NCBI GenBank assembly: GCA_018066175.1
Contig: JAGHRV010000017.1
Coordinates: forward strand, 1 to 52,304
Length of the DNA: 52,304 nt
Reading direction: 5' to 3'
DNA from: Candidatus Colicola equi
GTDB lineage: Bacteria > Bacteroidota > Bacteroidia > Bacteroidales > Paludibacteraceae
The position numbers and the translations under genes are program-made. How positions within the stretch are numbered: the first letter of the stretch is position 1; every line of letters starts with the position of its first letter. Under the pieces are notes generated by a model. The model was not told the origin of the DNA and made no database searches. It saw nothing but the letters and a program-made list of their open reading frames with translations. Positions 16,461-24,719 of this stretch are shown here, in pieces.

Positions 16461-18344
16461 ATGGCAGAAGAAAAATTGAATCTGTTGGCTGATTTCCCCG
16501 CCATCTCTACCAAGACTTGGAAGGAGAAAATCATCACCGATCTCAAGGGTGCTGACTACGAGAAAAAACTCGTTTGGCGCACCCCGGAAGGCTTTAATGT
16601 ACAGCCTTTCTATCGTCAGGAAGACCTCAAAGGTCTAAAAACAACGGTTTCCGCTCCGGGACAATTCCCCTATGTGCGCGGAACAAAAACAACCAATGAT
16701 TGGGCCATTCGCCAGAACATTTGCGCATGCAAATCGGCTCGCAAGGCTAATCAAAAAGCATTGGAAGTACTCAATAAAGGTATTACCTCACTGGGTTTCT
16801 GCTTGGATTCAGATAAACTCAACTACCACTTTATCAAAGTGCTCCTGAATGGTATTGATGCTCGTGCTATCAACATTAACTTCAATATCTGCCCCTGCAA
16901 GGCTCCTGAGTTGGCTAATATCCTCGTTCGTTACTATGGTCGCTGCGGCTATGACTTCAAGGCCGTTTATGGTTCTATCAATGTCGATCCTATCAAGGGT
17001 ATGCTGCTTAAAGGCAAGAACTTGAGTCGCGAACAAGTGACTGAACGTCTCGTGGCTACCGTTAAGGCTGCTAAGACATTGGTTAACTACCGCGTCGTAG
17101 GCGTGAACAGCGCTATCCTTAATAACTCAGGCGCATATTGCGCACAAGAGTTAGCTTATGCTCTGGCATGGGGTGCTGACTACATGACAATGATGACCGA
17201 AGCCGGTGTGCCTAACTATGAGGCTGCTCGCAATATCCGCTTCAACATGGGTATTGGTGGCAATTACTTCATGGAGATTGCTAAGTTCCGCGCAGCTCGT
17301 CTGTTGTGGGCTAAGATCGTTGAGGCTTACAAGGCTCCTATCTTCACTGCTGCTCTTAAGGATGCTGCTAAGATGAATGTCTGCGCTACGACTAGCCGCT
17401 TCAACATGACCGTCTTTGACGCATACGTTAACCTGTTGCGCAGCCAGACTGAGACGATGTCTGCTGCCCTCGCCGGCGTGGACGAGATAGTGGTTACTCC
17501 ATTCGACGTAACTTACGAGCAACCTACTGAGTTCGCAGAGCGTATCGCTCGTAACCAACAACTCATGCTGAAGGAGGAGGCTCACTTCAATAAAGTAGTT
17601 GACCCTGCTGCCGGTTCGTACTATATCGAGAACCTGACCGCAAGTATCGCTGCTGAGGCTTGGAAACAATTCCTCGCTATCCAAGATAACGGTGGTATGT
17701 TTGAGATGGTTAAGAATAACAAGGTGCAAGAGGCTGTGGCTGCTAACTTGAAGACTCGTCTGAGTGATGTGGCTCGTCGCAAAGAAATCTTGCTCGGCTC
17801 TAACCAATTCCCGAACTTCACCGAGAAAGCTGCTAAGAAAATTAAAGAGACTGCTTGCTGTGGCGCTTGCTGCAATGCCGAGAAAGGCGAACTGCAAACA
17901 TTACCTGTCGCTCGCGCTGCTGAAGAATTTGAGACGCTGCGTCTAGAGACCGAAGGTGCTAATAAACAACCTGTTGCTTTCATGCTCACCATTGGCAACC
18001 TCGCTATGCGTATCGCTCGCGCTCAATTCAGCTGCAACTTCCTCGCTTGCGCAGGATACAAAGTGATTGACAACAATGGATTTAAGTCCGTTCATGACGG
18101 TATCAAGGCAGCTCGCAAGGCTAAGGCTGACATTATCGTTCTCTGCTCCAGTGATGACGAATATGCAACCTTCGCTCCACAAGCTTGGCTCGAACTCGAA
18201 AACGCTAAGGAGATGTTCATCGTAGCAGGTGCTCCTGCTTGCATGGAAGACCTCCAAAAACTTGGTATCCAGAACTTCATCCACGTGAAGTGCAACGTGC
18301 TTGATACACTCAAATCATTTAATCAACAACTCCTCAATAAATAA
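16461..18344 (+). CDS. mutA: methylmalonyl-CoA mutase small (beta) subunit
   Basis: This 627-residue subunit pairs with MutB in the heterodimer that interconverts succinyl-CoA and (R)-methylmalonyl-CoA in the succinate-propionate pathway. Residues about 20-430 are the mutase TIM-barrel fold ([24 protein letters not shown] and V-D-P-A-A-G-S-Y-Y). A linker carries a Cys-rich patch (CCGACC, about 471-476). The C-terminal Rossmann-like domain lacks the D-x-H-x-x-G cobalamin motif, as expected for the non-catalytic subunit. Codon use is strongly biased to few codons (GCT, CGT/CGC, AAG), suggesting high expression, unlike the nuclease genes just upstream. It begins 2 nt after the nuclease stop and is followed 8 nt later by mutB. 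Confidence 0.96.
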   Translation: MAEEKLNLLADFPAISTKTWKEKIITDLKGADYEKKLVWRTPEGFNVQPFYRQEDLKGLKTTVSAPGQFPYVRGTKTTNDWAIRQNICACKSARKANQKALEVLNKGITSLGFCLDSDKLNYHFIKVLLNGIDARAININFNICPCKAPELANILVRYYGRCGYDFKAVYGSINVDPIKGMLLKGKNLSREQVTERLVATVKAAKTLVNYRVVGVNSAILNNSGAYCAQELAYALAWGADYMTMMTEAGVPNYEAARNIRFNMGIGGNYFMEIAKFRAARLLWAKIVEAYKAPIFTAALKDAAKMNVCATTSRFNMTVFDAYVNLLRSQTETMSAALAGVDEIVVTPFDVTYEQPTEFAERIARNQQLMLKEEAHFNKVVDPAAGSYYIENLTASIAAEAWKQFLAIQDNGGMFEMVKNNKVQEAVAANLKTRLSDVARRKEILLGSNQFPNFTEKAAKKIKETACCGACCNAEKGELQTLPVARAAEEFETLRLETEGANKQPVAFMLTIGNLAMRIARAQFSCNFLACAGYKVIDNNGFKSVHDGIKAARKAKADIIVLCSSDDEYATFAPQAWLELENAKEMFIVAGAPACMEDLQKLGIQNFIHVKCNVLDTLKSFNQQLLNK

Positions 18345-18352
18345 TTACTACT

Positions 18353-20491
18353 ATGAAGCCTAATTTCAAAAATATCGATATTAAGAAAGTTGCTGCTTCT
18401 CATGTAGAAGGAGCTAATGAAGCCAACTGGAAAACGCCTGAACTTATTGACGTTAAGCCTATCTATACAAAAGATGACCTCCAAGGCATGGAGCATCTTA
18501 ATTATGCTGCCGGTCTGCCACCTTTCCTGCGTGGCCCGTATAGTGGCATGTACCCAATGCGTCCTTGGACCATTCGTCAGTATGCCGGTTTCTCTACCGC
18601 CGCTGAATCCAACGCATTCTATCGTCGTAACCTCGCTTCCGGTCAAAAAGGTCTATCCGTAGCCTTTGACCTGCCTACCCACCGTGGCTATAATGCCGAC
18701 AACATGCGTGTTGTAGGTGATGTAGGAAAAGCCGGCGTGTCAATCTGCTCGCTCGAGGATATGAAAGTTCTCTTTGCAGGTATTCCTTTGAATAAGATGT
18801 CCGTTTCGATGACTATGAACGGTGCCGTTCTGCCTATCCTGGCCTTCTATATCAACGCAGGTCTGGAGCAGGGTGCTAAACTTGAGGAAATGGCTGGAAC
18901 GATCCAAAACGACATCCTCAAAGAGTTCATGGTGCGTAATACCTACATCTATCCGCCTAAGTTCTCCATGAAGATTATCGCTGATATCTTCGAATATACT
19001 TCTCAGAATATGCCTAAGTTCAACTCTATCTCCATCTCCGGCTACCACATGCAGGAAGCTGGTGCAACGGCTGATATTGAGTTGGCTTACACGTTGGCTG
19101 ATGGTATGGAGTACCTCCGCGCTGGTGTGAACGCCGGTATGCCGGTGGATGTATTCGCTCCACGTTTGAGTTTCTTCTGGGCTATTGGTACCAACCACTT
19201 CATGGAAATTGCTAAGATGCGTGCTGCACGTATGTTGTGGGCTAAGATCGTTAAGTCGTTCGGTGCTAAGAATCCTAAATCTATGGCTCTGCGTACCCAC
19301 TGCCAAACCTCTGGTTGGTCGCTTACCGAGCAAGATCCATACAACAACGTAGGTCGTACTTGCTTCGAGGCTATGGCTGCTGCTCTGGGTCATACCCAGT
19401 CCCTGCATACCAATGCCTTGGATGAGGCTATCGCTCTGCCTACTGACTTCTCCGCACGTATCGCGCGTAACACGCAAATATATATACAAGAGGAGACTAA
19501 GGTCTGCAAACAAATCGACCCATGGGCTGGTTCCTACTATGTAGAGTCCCTCACCAAGGAGATTATGGATAAGGCTTGGGCTCATATCCAAGAAATTGAA
19601 AAACTCGGCGGTATGGCTGCTGCTATCGAGACCGGTATTCCTAAGATGCGTATCGAGGAAGCTGCTGCTCGTACCCAGGCTCGTATCGACTCCGGCGCAC
19701 AAAAAATCATCGGCGTGAACGAATATCGCCTTGACCACGAAGATCCTATTGACATTCTCGAAGTGGATAATACCGCTGTTCGTAACGAACAAGTGGCTCG
19801 CTTGGCAGAACTTCGCGCTCATCGCGACGAAAAAGCCGTTCAGGCTGCTCTGGCAGAACTGACTGCTGCCGTTCAAGCATGGGCTGATGGCAAGAAAGGT
19901 GAGAACTTACTCGCTCTTGCTGTTAAGGCTGCCGGACTCCGTGCTTCATTAGGCGAGATTTCTGATGCTTGCGAGAAAGTCGTAGGCCGTTATAAAGCAA
20001 CTATTAGAACTATTTCAGGCGTGTATAAAGCAGGTACCAATAATGACGCTGACTTCCAGGAAGCTAGTCGTCTCACGGCAGAGTTTGCCAAGAAAGAAGG
20101 TCGTCAACCTCGTATCATGATTGCCAAGATGGGCCAAGACGGTCACGATCGTGGCGCTAAAGTCGTTGCTACCGGTTATGCCGACTGCGGTTTTGATGTA
20201 GATATGGGACCTTTGTTCCAAACTCCTGAAGAAGCTGCTAAACAGGCTGTTGAAAACGACGTTCACGTATTGGGTGTTTCGTCTTTGGCTGCTGGTCACA
20301 AGACTTTGATTCCTCAGGTAATTGCTGAGTTGAAGAAACTCGGTCGTGAGGACATCATGGTTACCGCCGGTGGTGTTATCCCTGCTCAGGACTATGACTT
20401 CCTCTACAAAGCAGGTGTCGCTGCCATCTTTGGCCCCGGCTCTTCCGTCGCCAAATCAGCAAAGACCGTCATGGAATTGCTATTGCAATAA
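18353..20491 (+). CDS. mutB: methylmalonyl-CoA mutase large (alpha) subunit
   Basis: This 712-residue catalytic subunit has a substrate-binding barrel with [21 protein letters not shown], and [10 protein letters not shown]. The C-terminal domain (about 586-712) binds adenosylcobalamin through D596-G-H598-D-R-G601 with the later G-V-S-S-L and A-G-G-V-I-P motifs; H598 is the cobalt ligand. The cobalamin motif, absent from MutA, is complete here. Length and domain order match bacterial homologues. Codon bias is as strong as in mutA. No meaB or methylmalonyl-CoA epimerase gene is adjacent. The CTAG repeat array begins 9 nt after the stop, and no conventional terminator hairpin was seen. Confidence 0.97.
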   Translation: MKPNFKNIDIKKVAASHVEGANEANWKTPELIDVKPIYTKDDLQGMEHLNYAAGLPPFLRGPYSGMYPMRPWTIRQYAGFSTAAESNAFYRRNLASGQKGLSVAFDLPTHRGYNADNMRVVGDVGKAGVSICSLEDMKVLFAGIPLNKMSVSMTMNGAVLPILAFYINAGLEQGAKLEEMAGTIQNDILKEFMVRNTYIYPPKFSMKIIADIFEYTSQNMPKFNSISISGYHMQEAGATADIELAYTLADGMEYLRAGVNAGMPVDVFAPRLSFFWAIGTNHFMEIAKMRAARMLWAKIVKSFGAKNPKSMALRTHCQTSGWSLTEQDPYNNVGRTCFEAMAAALGHTQSLHTNALDEAIALPTDFSARIARNTQIYIQEETKVCKQIDPWAGSYYVESLTKEIMDKAWAHIQEIEKLGGMAAAIETGIPKMRIEEAAARTQARIDSGAQKIIGVNEYRLDHEDPIDILEVDNTAVRNEQVARLAELRAHRDEKAVQAALAELTAAVQAWADGKKGENLLALAVKAAGLRASLGEISDACEKVVGRYKATIRTISGVYKAGTNNDADFQEASRLTAEFAKKEGRQPRIMIAKMGQDGHDRGAKVVATGYADCGFDVDMGPLFQTPEEAAKQAVENDVHVLGVSSLAAGHKTLIPQVIAELKKLGREDIMVTAGGVIPAQDYDFLYKAGVAAIFGPGSSVAKSAKTVMELLLQ

Positions 20492-20499
20492 TTGATTCT

Positions 20500-20611
20500 C
20501 TAGTATCCTAGGGTTCTAGATTTCTAGTTTTCTAGATTTCTAGTCCCCTAGAATCCTAGTTTTCTAGTGTTCTAGTTATCTAGTTATCTAGTAGACTAGT
20601 ATTCTAGTTTT
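20500..20611. repeat. 8-bp CTAG-NNNN tandem array, upstream copy
   Basis: CTAG occurs at 20500, 20508, 20516 and then every 8 bp without a miss to 20604: fourteen consecutive intact CTAGs. The four bases between them vary and are mostly A/T (tatc, ggtt, attt, tttt, attt, tccc, aatc, tttt, tgtt, ttat, ttat, taga, tatt, tttt). The array sits between the mutB stop (20491) and the four-helix-bundle gene (20644). The unit is too short for CRISPR, and the region is non-coding. Confidence 0.97.
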
Positions 20612-20643
20612 CTACTTTGTTTAATCTTTAATTTCTATCTACT

Positions 20644-21207
20644 ATGCCATCTCCCCTCAATCCCGATGGTTTCCTCAAACCTATCACGGATTACAAGCAG
20701 TTGCTTTTTTACAAGAAGACGGTCATTCTCTATGATATGACTTTCTTTTTTGTGAATCGCTATTTGGAGCGAGGCGACCGCACTATTGACCAGATGGTCC
20801 AGGCTGCTCGTTCGGGTAAGCAGAATATTGTGGAAGGACTATCGGATGGCATGGCCTCAAAGGAGATGGCAATCAAACTACTTAATGTGGCAAGTGGCTC
20901 TCTCAAAGAATTGCAAGAGGATTATGAGGACCAATTGCGCGTACATAGTTTGCCTATTTGGACTACTACTCATCCTCGCAGCAAAGCCCTGAAGGAATTT
21001 TGCTTTGCTAATAACGAGGTAGAGCAATATACTCCTTATTTTGACCGTTGGTCGTTGGAGGAGTTTTGCAATACGGCTTTAACGCTTATTCATCAGGCGG
21101 ATAAAGGCATTATGTCGTATTTGACTAAATTAGAAGCGGCATTTCTTGCCGAGGGTGGTATCAAGGAACAAATGTCCGCTGCCCGCCGCCGTGTCAGAGG
21201 TTATTGA
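20644..21207 (+). CDS. four-helix-bundle protein (S23/IVS-type, suffix-domain form)
   Basis: This 187-residue, mostly helical protein is charged and has no signal peptide. The core D-Q-M-V-Q-A-A-R-S-G-K-Q-N-I-V-E-G, then A-S-G-S-L-K-E-L-Q-E-D-Y-E-D, is that of S23/TIGR02436-like four-helix-bundle proteins, which also include the Avd accessory proteins of diversity-generating retroelements. The N-terminal L-L-F-Y-K-K-T-V-I-L-Y-D-M-T and the C-terminal A-L-T-L-I-H-Q-A-D resemble the longer suffix-domain subtype. The cellular role of stand-alone members is not settled. No rRNA gene or reverse transcriptase lies in the window. The gene is flanked on both sides by the CTAG octamer arrays, 36 bp upstream and about 20-40 bp downstream. 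No TTTG/TAnnTTTG promoter is evident upstream. Confidence 0.85.
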   Translation: MPSPLNPDGFLKPITDYKQLLFYKKTVILYDMTFFFVNRYLERGDRTIDQMVQAARSGKQNIVEGLSDGMASKEMAIKLLNVASGSLKELQEDYEDQLRVHSLPIWTTTHPRSKALKEFCFANNEVEQYTPYFDRWSLEEFCNTALTLIHQADKGIMSYLTKLEAAFLAEGGIKEQMSAARRRVRGY

Positions 21208-21225
21208 TACCTATTTTTGATTGGC

Positions 21226-21416
21226 CCAGTCCCATAGTTATCTGGTTTCCTAGTGTCCTAGTAAACTAGCCATCCTAGTATTCTAGTGTTCTAGTAAACT
21301 AGCCCACTAGTATTCTATTGTTCTAGTGTTTTAGAGTTTTCTGTTGCCCTAGTATGCTCGCCATCTAACATCCTAGTGTTCTAGTGTTCTAGCAAACTAG
21401 CCCACTATTCCACTAA
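21226..21416. repeat. 8-bp CTAG-NNNN tandem array, downstream copy
   Basis: Intact CTAGs lie at 21250, 21258, 21266, 21275, 21283, 21291, 21299, 21307, 21323, 21349, 21373, 21381, 21389 and 21397 (fourteen). One-base variants hold the same phase at 21242, 21315, 21331, 21341, 21357, 21365, 21405 and 21413, and decayed units reach back to about 21226. Two phase slips occur (9 and 10 bp). The spacers show a higher-order pattern of about 32 bp: tgtt/tgtc, taaa/caaa, ccca, tatt. The array ends directly at the caspase-operon terminator. Confidence 0.95.
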
Positions 21417-21417
21417 C

Positions 21418-21451
21418 AAAAAAAACAAGAGGAGATTTTGTCTCCTCTTGT
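21418..21451 (-). terminator. intrinsic terminator of the caspase operon
   Basis: A perfect 11-bp stem ACAAGAGGAGA/TCTCCTCTTGT (21425-21435 with 21441-21451) has a 5-nt loop. On the minus strand it is followed by a T run (plus-strand A run 21418-21424). It lies 26 bp after the caspase stop codon and abuts the CTAG array. Confidence 0.93.
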
Positions 21452-21476
21452 ATGATTAACTATTAGCATTCTCCAA

Positions 21477-22784
21477 TTAAAACTTCATTGTCTTCCAAGA
21501 CGAAGCCGCAGATTCACTTGTGGACACCACTGGAGTTTGTGGTTTTTCATTTATTAAGAATGCTTCTTTTTTTACATTAGCATTGATGTAGTCTGCTAAA
21601 TCTTGGTAATTTATATTGCCTTGTGTCTCTTGTAGTTTCTTCAATAAGAAATAGGTAAACAAACCATGCCCCTTGTCGGCATATGTCATTGCTGTCTCAT
21701 CTCCACTTGATGCTGAGAACACAATTGTATTACCAGCCAAAGTTCCTTTTTTTGCTTCGCGAGCCACACCACGTGCTGCAACTAACATACTACCTTCTTT
21801 GTTTGCACCGGTAAAGCAAGCATCCATAAAATAAGTTACACGACTAGCATGCGTAGAAGACAAAGTTGTATATAATTTGTTTAGACTATAGCATGTGGTT
21901 GTATTTGTCCCATTACCATCAATTGGGATAATATATGCATCACCTGTTTTCTCGTCCGGAATACCATGACCACAATAGTATACAATGGCTTTACTATTCT
22001 CAAAATTATTAAGAGCATATTTAAGCCAATCTATACCGCCAGACAAGATGCCATACGAAGCATTCGGACAATAACGAATTTGTTTTTCAGGAATACCCAA
22101 GGTTTTTATGCAATACTCCTTAAATACTTCTCCATCGTGGGATGCAAAATTCACGGGATCTACAAATTGATACTCTTCGTTGGCAATAATGAGTGCGTAT
22201 GTGTCGTCCATTGATTTGTTGGTAGTTGGAATATTTTTATCCACATCTGACTTTGGAGTGTTTTTTGCAGCAGCAACAACTTTTGCATTGGAAGTAGAAA
22301 CCTCATCTTTAGAAATAGCGCTATATGCCCCGGCAAAAGATATATTTTTGTCTAATTTTTTTTCAATCTGGGCAATATCTTTTTCTTGTAAAACTTTCAA
22401 CGTTGGTCTCAATGGGTTTTCGATGATTTTAACATAATACTTTTCGTTTGCTGCCGCTTGCAATGAAGTTTGCGACACAACTTGTTTTGTGCCTTGATAA
22501 TTGTTAGACATCCCAAAACCATTTCCACCAAAGAAAGAACTCGTATTTTGTACAGGCACTGTACAATTGGCAATTATATTGACAAACCCAGCAGGAACAT
22601 CCATGGAGATATAACTCTTAGGGGCAATTATGCCATGTGACATGTCATTGATTGTGAGATTAATTGTACTTTGACCAAGTAATAATCCACCTGGGTTAAT
22701 AATGTAAATAGTAGCCGTTTTTTGGGCATTAATTTGTCCTAATCCAAATAGAATCAATAAGAGAACTGATAATTTCTTTTTCAT
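21477..22784 (-). CDS. secreted caspase-family (C14) cysteine peptidase
   Basis: This 435-residue protein has a signal peptide (1-20). Residues about 23-75 form a beta-rich domain resembling DUF2846 (T-I-Y-I-I-N-P-G-G ... V-P-A-G-F-V-N-I). The caspase-fold domain covers 193-435. The catalytic dyad is visible: H273 in Y-Y-C-G-H-G and C323 in M-D-A-C-F-T-G, with A-L-I-I-A-N-E-E-Y at its start. Prokaryotic relatives usually cleave after basic residues; specificity here is not readable. The signal peptide places it in the periplasm or outside, unlike cytosolic defence caspases. It is the third gene of an operon with two secreted proteins (7 nt after the second). It lacks the short C-terminal tail of the amylases and nucleases. 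Confidence 0.9.
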   Translation of the reverse strand: MKKKLSVLLLILFGLGQINAQKTATIYIINPGGLLLGQSTINLTINDMSHGIIAPKSYISMDVPAGFVNIIANCTVPVQNTSSFFGGNGFGMSNNYQGTKQVVSQTSLQAAANEKYYVKIIENPLRPTLKVLQEKDIAQIEKKLDKNISFAGAYSAISKDEVSTSNAKVVAAAKNTPKSDVDKNIPTTNKSMDDTYALIIANEEYQFVDPVNFASHDGEVFKEYCIKTLGIPEKQIRYCPNASYGILSGGIDWLKYALNNFENSKAIVYYCGHGIPDEKTGDAYIIPIDGNGTNTTTCYSLNKLYTTLSSTHASRVTYFMDACFTGANKEGSMLVAARGVAREAKKGTLAGNTIVFSASSGDETAMTYADKGHGLFTYFLLKKLQETQGNINYQDLADYINANVKKEAFLINEKPQTPVVSTSESAASSWKTMKF

Positions 22785-22791
22785 AGATTGT

Positions 22792-23634
22792 TTATTTTTT
22801 AATTGTTAATACTATTTTTTCTACTTGCACGGTCGTATCATAGACTCGCAATCCATGAAGCCATTTTTGAAATTTAGTATTTTCTACTTCAGGGACAAAT
22901 TCCCCTTTATTGCTCAAAGAAATATGAAACTTCTTTTGAGAAAAAACTACGATTAGTGTGTTATTTTCAATGCTTTTAGAAGTTGTTAAGATAGTTTCCT
23001 CAGCGTATGGATATTCCGGATCCTGCGTGCATAAGAAAATATAATCTTTGTTACTTTTTACTTCTCGTGCATTACCGTCACTATTTTCGTAGGGCATCAT
23101 AACATTGACTATATCGTTGTTATCATCCCTGATAAATACTGCCACATAACCACTTGCTGCGGCTTTGAATTCAACTGCAAACCGATCATTATTCTTGAAT
23201 AAGGTGCTCTCAATTCCTTTATTCAAAGGTTTCACTTGCAGTTCCACAGTTTCCCTTTTCTGCTCACGCACCTGACCACACACTTTTGCATGGATTACCA
23301 TCATTTCATTTTGGTAATTGACACTCACTTCGGGTTCTTTGGTATCGCTAATCCAGATTCCTCGGACTTCGTTTTCGCTGAATGAATTAAAACTATTTTC
23401 ACTTTTACCATTGCTATTATGCATCGTTGTGGTGTTAGTTTGCGAAACAATTGTTCCAAATTCATCTGCAATTGCTTTAAGGCGTGCTTGAGTTATAGCC
23501 GTTTGCTTGGCTTCGGCAAGTGTTTGTGTTTCCTGTGCTACATACCTTACCTCGCCACATGCATTAACCGTACGTTGTGCATAAACATCTACACATACGA
23601 GCAGCAAAAGCAATATCTGAATTTTATTTTTCAT
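22792..23634 (-). CDS. secreted DUF4384-like protein, caspase cassette
   Basis: This 280-residue protein has a signal peptide (1-19). The N-terminal half (about 20-125) resembles the FlgT/LPP20-type fold of small outer-membrane-associated proteins (A-R-L-K-A-I-A-D-E-F-G-T-I-V-S-Q). The second half fits DUF4384: F-A-V-E-F-K-A-A-A-S-G-Y-V-A-V-F-I-R-D-D, then V-M-M-P-Y, then a later I-V-V-F-S-Q. DUF4384 domains often accompany caspase or kinase signalling proteins. Its start overlaps the preceding stop by one base (TAATG), and the caspase gene starts 7 nt after its stop, so the three genes form one translational unit. No enzymatic residues were recognised. Confidence 0.75.
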   Translation of the reverse strand: MKNKIQILLLLLVCVDVYAQRTVNACGEVRYVAQETQTLAEAKQTAITQARLKAIADEFGTIVSQTNTTTMHNSNGKSENSFNSFSENEVRGIWISDTKEPEVSVNYQNEMMVIHAKVCGQVREQKRETVELQVKPLNKGIESTLFKNNDRFAVEFKAAASGYVAVFIRDDNNDIVNVMMPYENSDGNAREVKSNKDYIFLCTQDPEYPYAEETILTTSKSIENNTLIVVFSQKKFHISLSNKGEFVPEVENTKFQKWLHGLRVYDTTVQVEKIVLTIKK

Positions 23635-24311
23635 TAGAATCCGAGGGCTCTGTCTAATTGTTCATGCAGGTTGGCTCCTTTTTTCTTTAATTCGTCGCGT
23701 ATGGCTTGTTTGGTTGCCTGTTTTGCCATATCACCATTATAGGCGATGCGAACTAAAACCTCTTTGTTTTTATTCTTTAACTCTCGATAACATTCAACTA
23801 CTACCAATGTACGTCCAATAGATTGGCTAATTAGATTTTTGCTGGACATCACAGTTTCTGAGATTGATGCGGCATCGCCTGCGCTTAGTTGTTTATTGGC
23901 AACCGTATTCTCTACAAGAGCACTGACTTCTGTTTGAATTTGACCGGCAAGATTGGTAATTGCGAGAGAGGTTGCTGCTGTCTTGGCTGCATCATAATTT
24001 TCGCCTACTGATTGTGCACTTGCAATGATGTATTTGGGGAATAAATTCTCATCGTATTCACATTGCATAAGATAAACTTTGTCCAATTGTTTCTCTAAAG
24101 GAAGCATACCGGGACTTACTACCCATCCTTCTTTTGCCAAGCGTTTGGCTTCTTTCTTAGCATCTTTTGATGCTTTTTCATTCAGTTCCTGACGACTTAG
24201 CTTGCGGATTTCTTGTCGTTCTTTACGGATTTCTTTTGCTTCTTGAACGTCAGCAAAACAAACACTACTTGCTATGATCAAGGACATAGCTACCATTACT
24301 AATTTTTTCAT
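23634..24311 (-). CDS. secreted LPP20/FlgT-like protein, first gene of caspase cassette
   Basis: The product is 225 residues from the ATG at 24311 (MKKLVMVAMSLIIASSVCFA, a signal peptide); the frame opens nine codons further upstream. After the signal peptide comes a highly charged, probably coiled-coil stretch (about 22-60, rich in K/E/R). A domain follows with A-A-T-S-L-A-I-T-N-L-A-G-Q-I-Q-T-E and V-V-E-C-Y-R-E-L-K-N-K-N-K-E-V-L-V-R-I-A-Y, the pattern of LPP20-like proteins. It is not a lipoprotein by its signal sequence, as there is no clear lipobox Cys. The function is unknown. No TAnnTTTG promoter is seen between its ATG and the terminator at 24383, so it may rely on read-through from the RNA gene upstream. 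Confidence 0.65.
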   Translation of the reverse strand: MKKLVMVAMSLIIASSVCFADVQEAKEIRKERQEIRKLSRQELNEKASKDAKKEAKRLAKEGWVVSPGMLPLEKQLDKVYLMQCEYDENLFPKYIIASAQSVGENYDAAKTAATSLAITNLAGQIQTEVSALVENTVANKQLSAGDAASISETVMSSKNLISQSIGRTLVVVECYRELKNKNKEVLVRIAYNGDMAKQATKQAIRDELKKKGANLHEQLDRALGF

Positions 24312-24382
24312 AAAAGTTATTTTTTTTTGCCTCCACATTCGGCAGAAGGCATTTGCCGTTTATATTTGATTGACAATATACC

Positions 24383-24419
24383 AAAAAAAAGCGCAGGTCC
24401 GAAATTTACTCGTCCTGCG
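24383..24419 (-). terminator. intrinsic terminator ending the candidate RNA
   Basis: On the minus strand a CGCAGG/CCTGCG stem (24414-24419 with 24392-24397) with an inner CGA/TCG is followed by eight T residues (plus-strand A run 24383-24390). It lies about 70 nt upstream of the first gene of the caspase operon, which it could also attenuate. Confidence 0.88.
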
Positions 24420-24681
24420 AACTTAGGCTGTGAGAAGATGCCTGTCAATGTAAAACGAGCAACTCTAACCTGCACCGTATGTATACTAACACCTTATGGA
24501 TAATCGCGCACGTATATACGCGCAGAAGGTGTGCTATTACACACAATACAGACATTTTCGTTGCTTCGTCTTGGCATTGACCTTTAGAACTTCTCACATT
24601 CAAGTTCGCCAAGAACAAAGCGCGTTAAACGCCTTTTTCAATATGTCTGATTTCATGAAGAATACATGCCTCTCACAAAAT
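24390..24681 (-). ncRNA. candidate structured non-coding RNA or leader (about 290 nt)
   Basis: A good promoter (24688-24719) and a strong intrinsic terminator (24383-24419) bound about 290 nt with no convincing ORF. Perfectly complementary segments nest: 24671-24677 with 24429-24435 (7 bp, closing helix); inside it 24643-24649 with 24549-24555 (7 bp); then 24608-24614 with 24569-24575 (7 bp); then 24602-24607 with 24587-24592 (6 bp hairpin). A second arm pairs 24526-24532 with 24489-24495 (7 bp) around a GC-rich palindrome near 24506-24523. This gives a closed two-arm fold. I found no match to the conserved motifs of tmRNA, RNase P RNA or SRP RNA. A Bacteroidales 6S-like RNA is possible but unproven, and a regulatory leader of the caspase operon is the alternative. 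Confidence 0.6.
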
Positions 24682-24687
24682 CCGTTG

Positions 24688-24719
24688 CAAATATACAACA
24701 AAAATTTGGAATGCGCAAA
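24688..24719 (-). promoter_or_regulatory. promoter of the candidate RNA
   Basis: Minus-strand TTTG (24716-24719) and TATATTTG (24688-24695) have a 20-nt spacer. The sequence between them is nearly the same as in the tRNA-Glu promoter (cattccaaatttttgttg type), a form used here for stable RNA. Confidence 0.8.

Noticed and set aside
17151..19876. Long minus-strand frames antisense to mutA and mutB (17151-17897 and 18740-19876)
   Set aside because: They arise from the restricted codon use of highly expressed mutA/mutB. The sense products are complete and well recognised.
20500..21416. CTAG arrays as a CRISPR array or a diversity-generating retroelement
   Set aside because: The conserved unit is 4 bp with 4-bp spacers, far too short for CRISPR, and no cas gene is present. 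The Avd-like protein alone is not enough for a retroelement: no reverse transcriptase, template repeat or variable-repeat gene was found in the window.
21477..22784. Caspase gene as part of a known antiphage system
   Set aside because: All three gene products have signal peptides and no sensor, nucleotide cyclase or gasdermin gene is adjacent, so a cytosolic abortive-infection role is not supported.
24390..24681. Identification of the RNA as tmRNA, RNase P RNA or SRP RNA
   Set aside because: The signature sequences of these RNAs (tRNA-like ends and tag frame; GAGGAAAGTCC core; SRP apical loop) were not found. A 6S-like identity is left open, not claimed.
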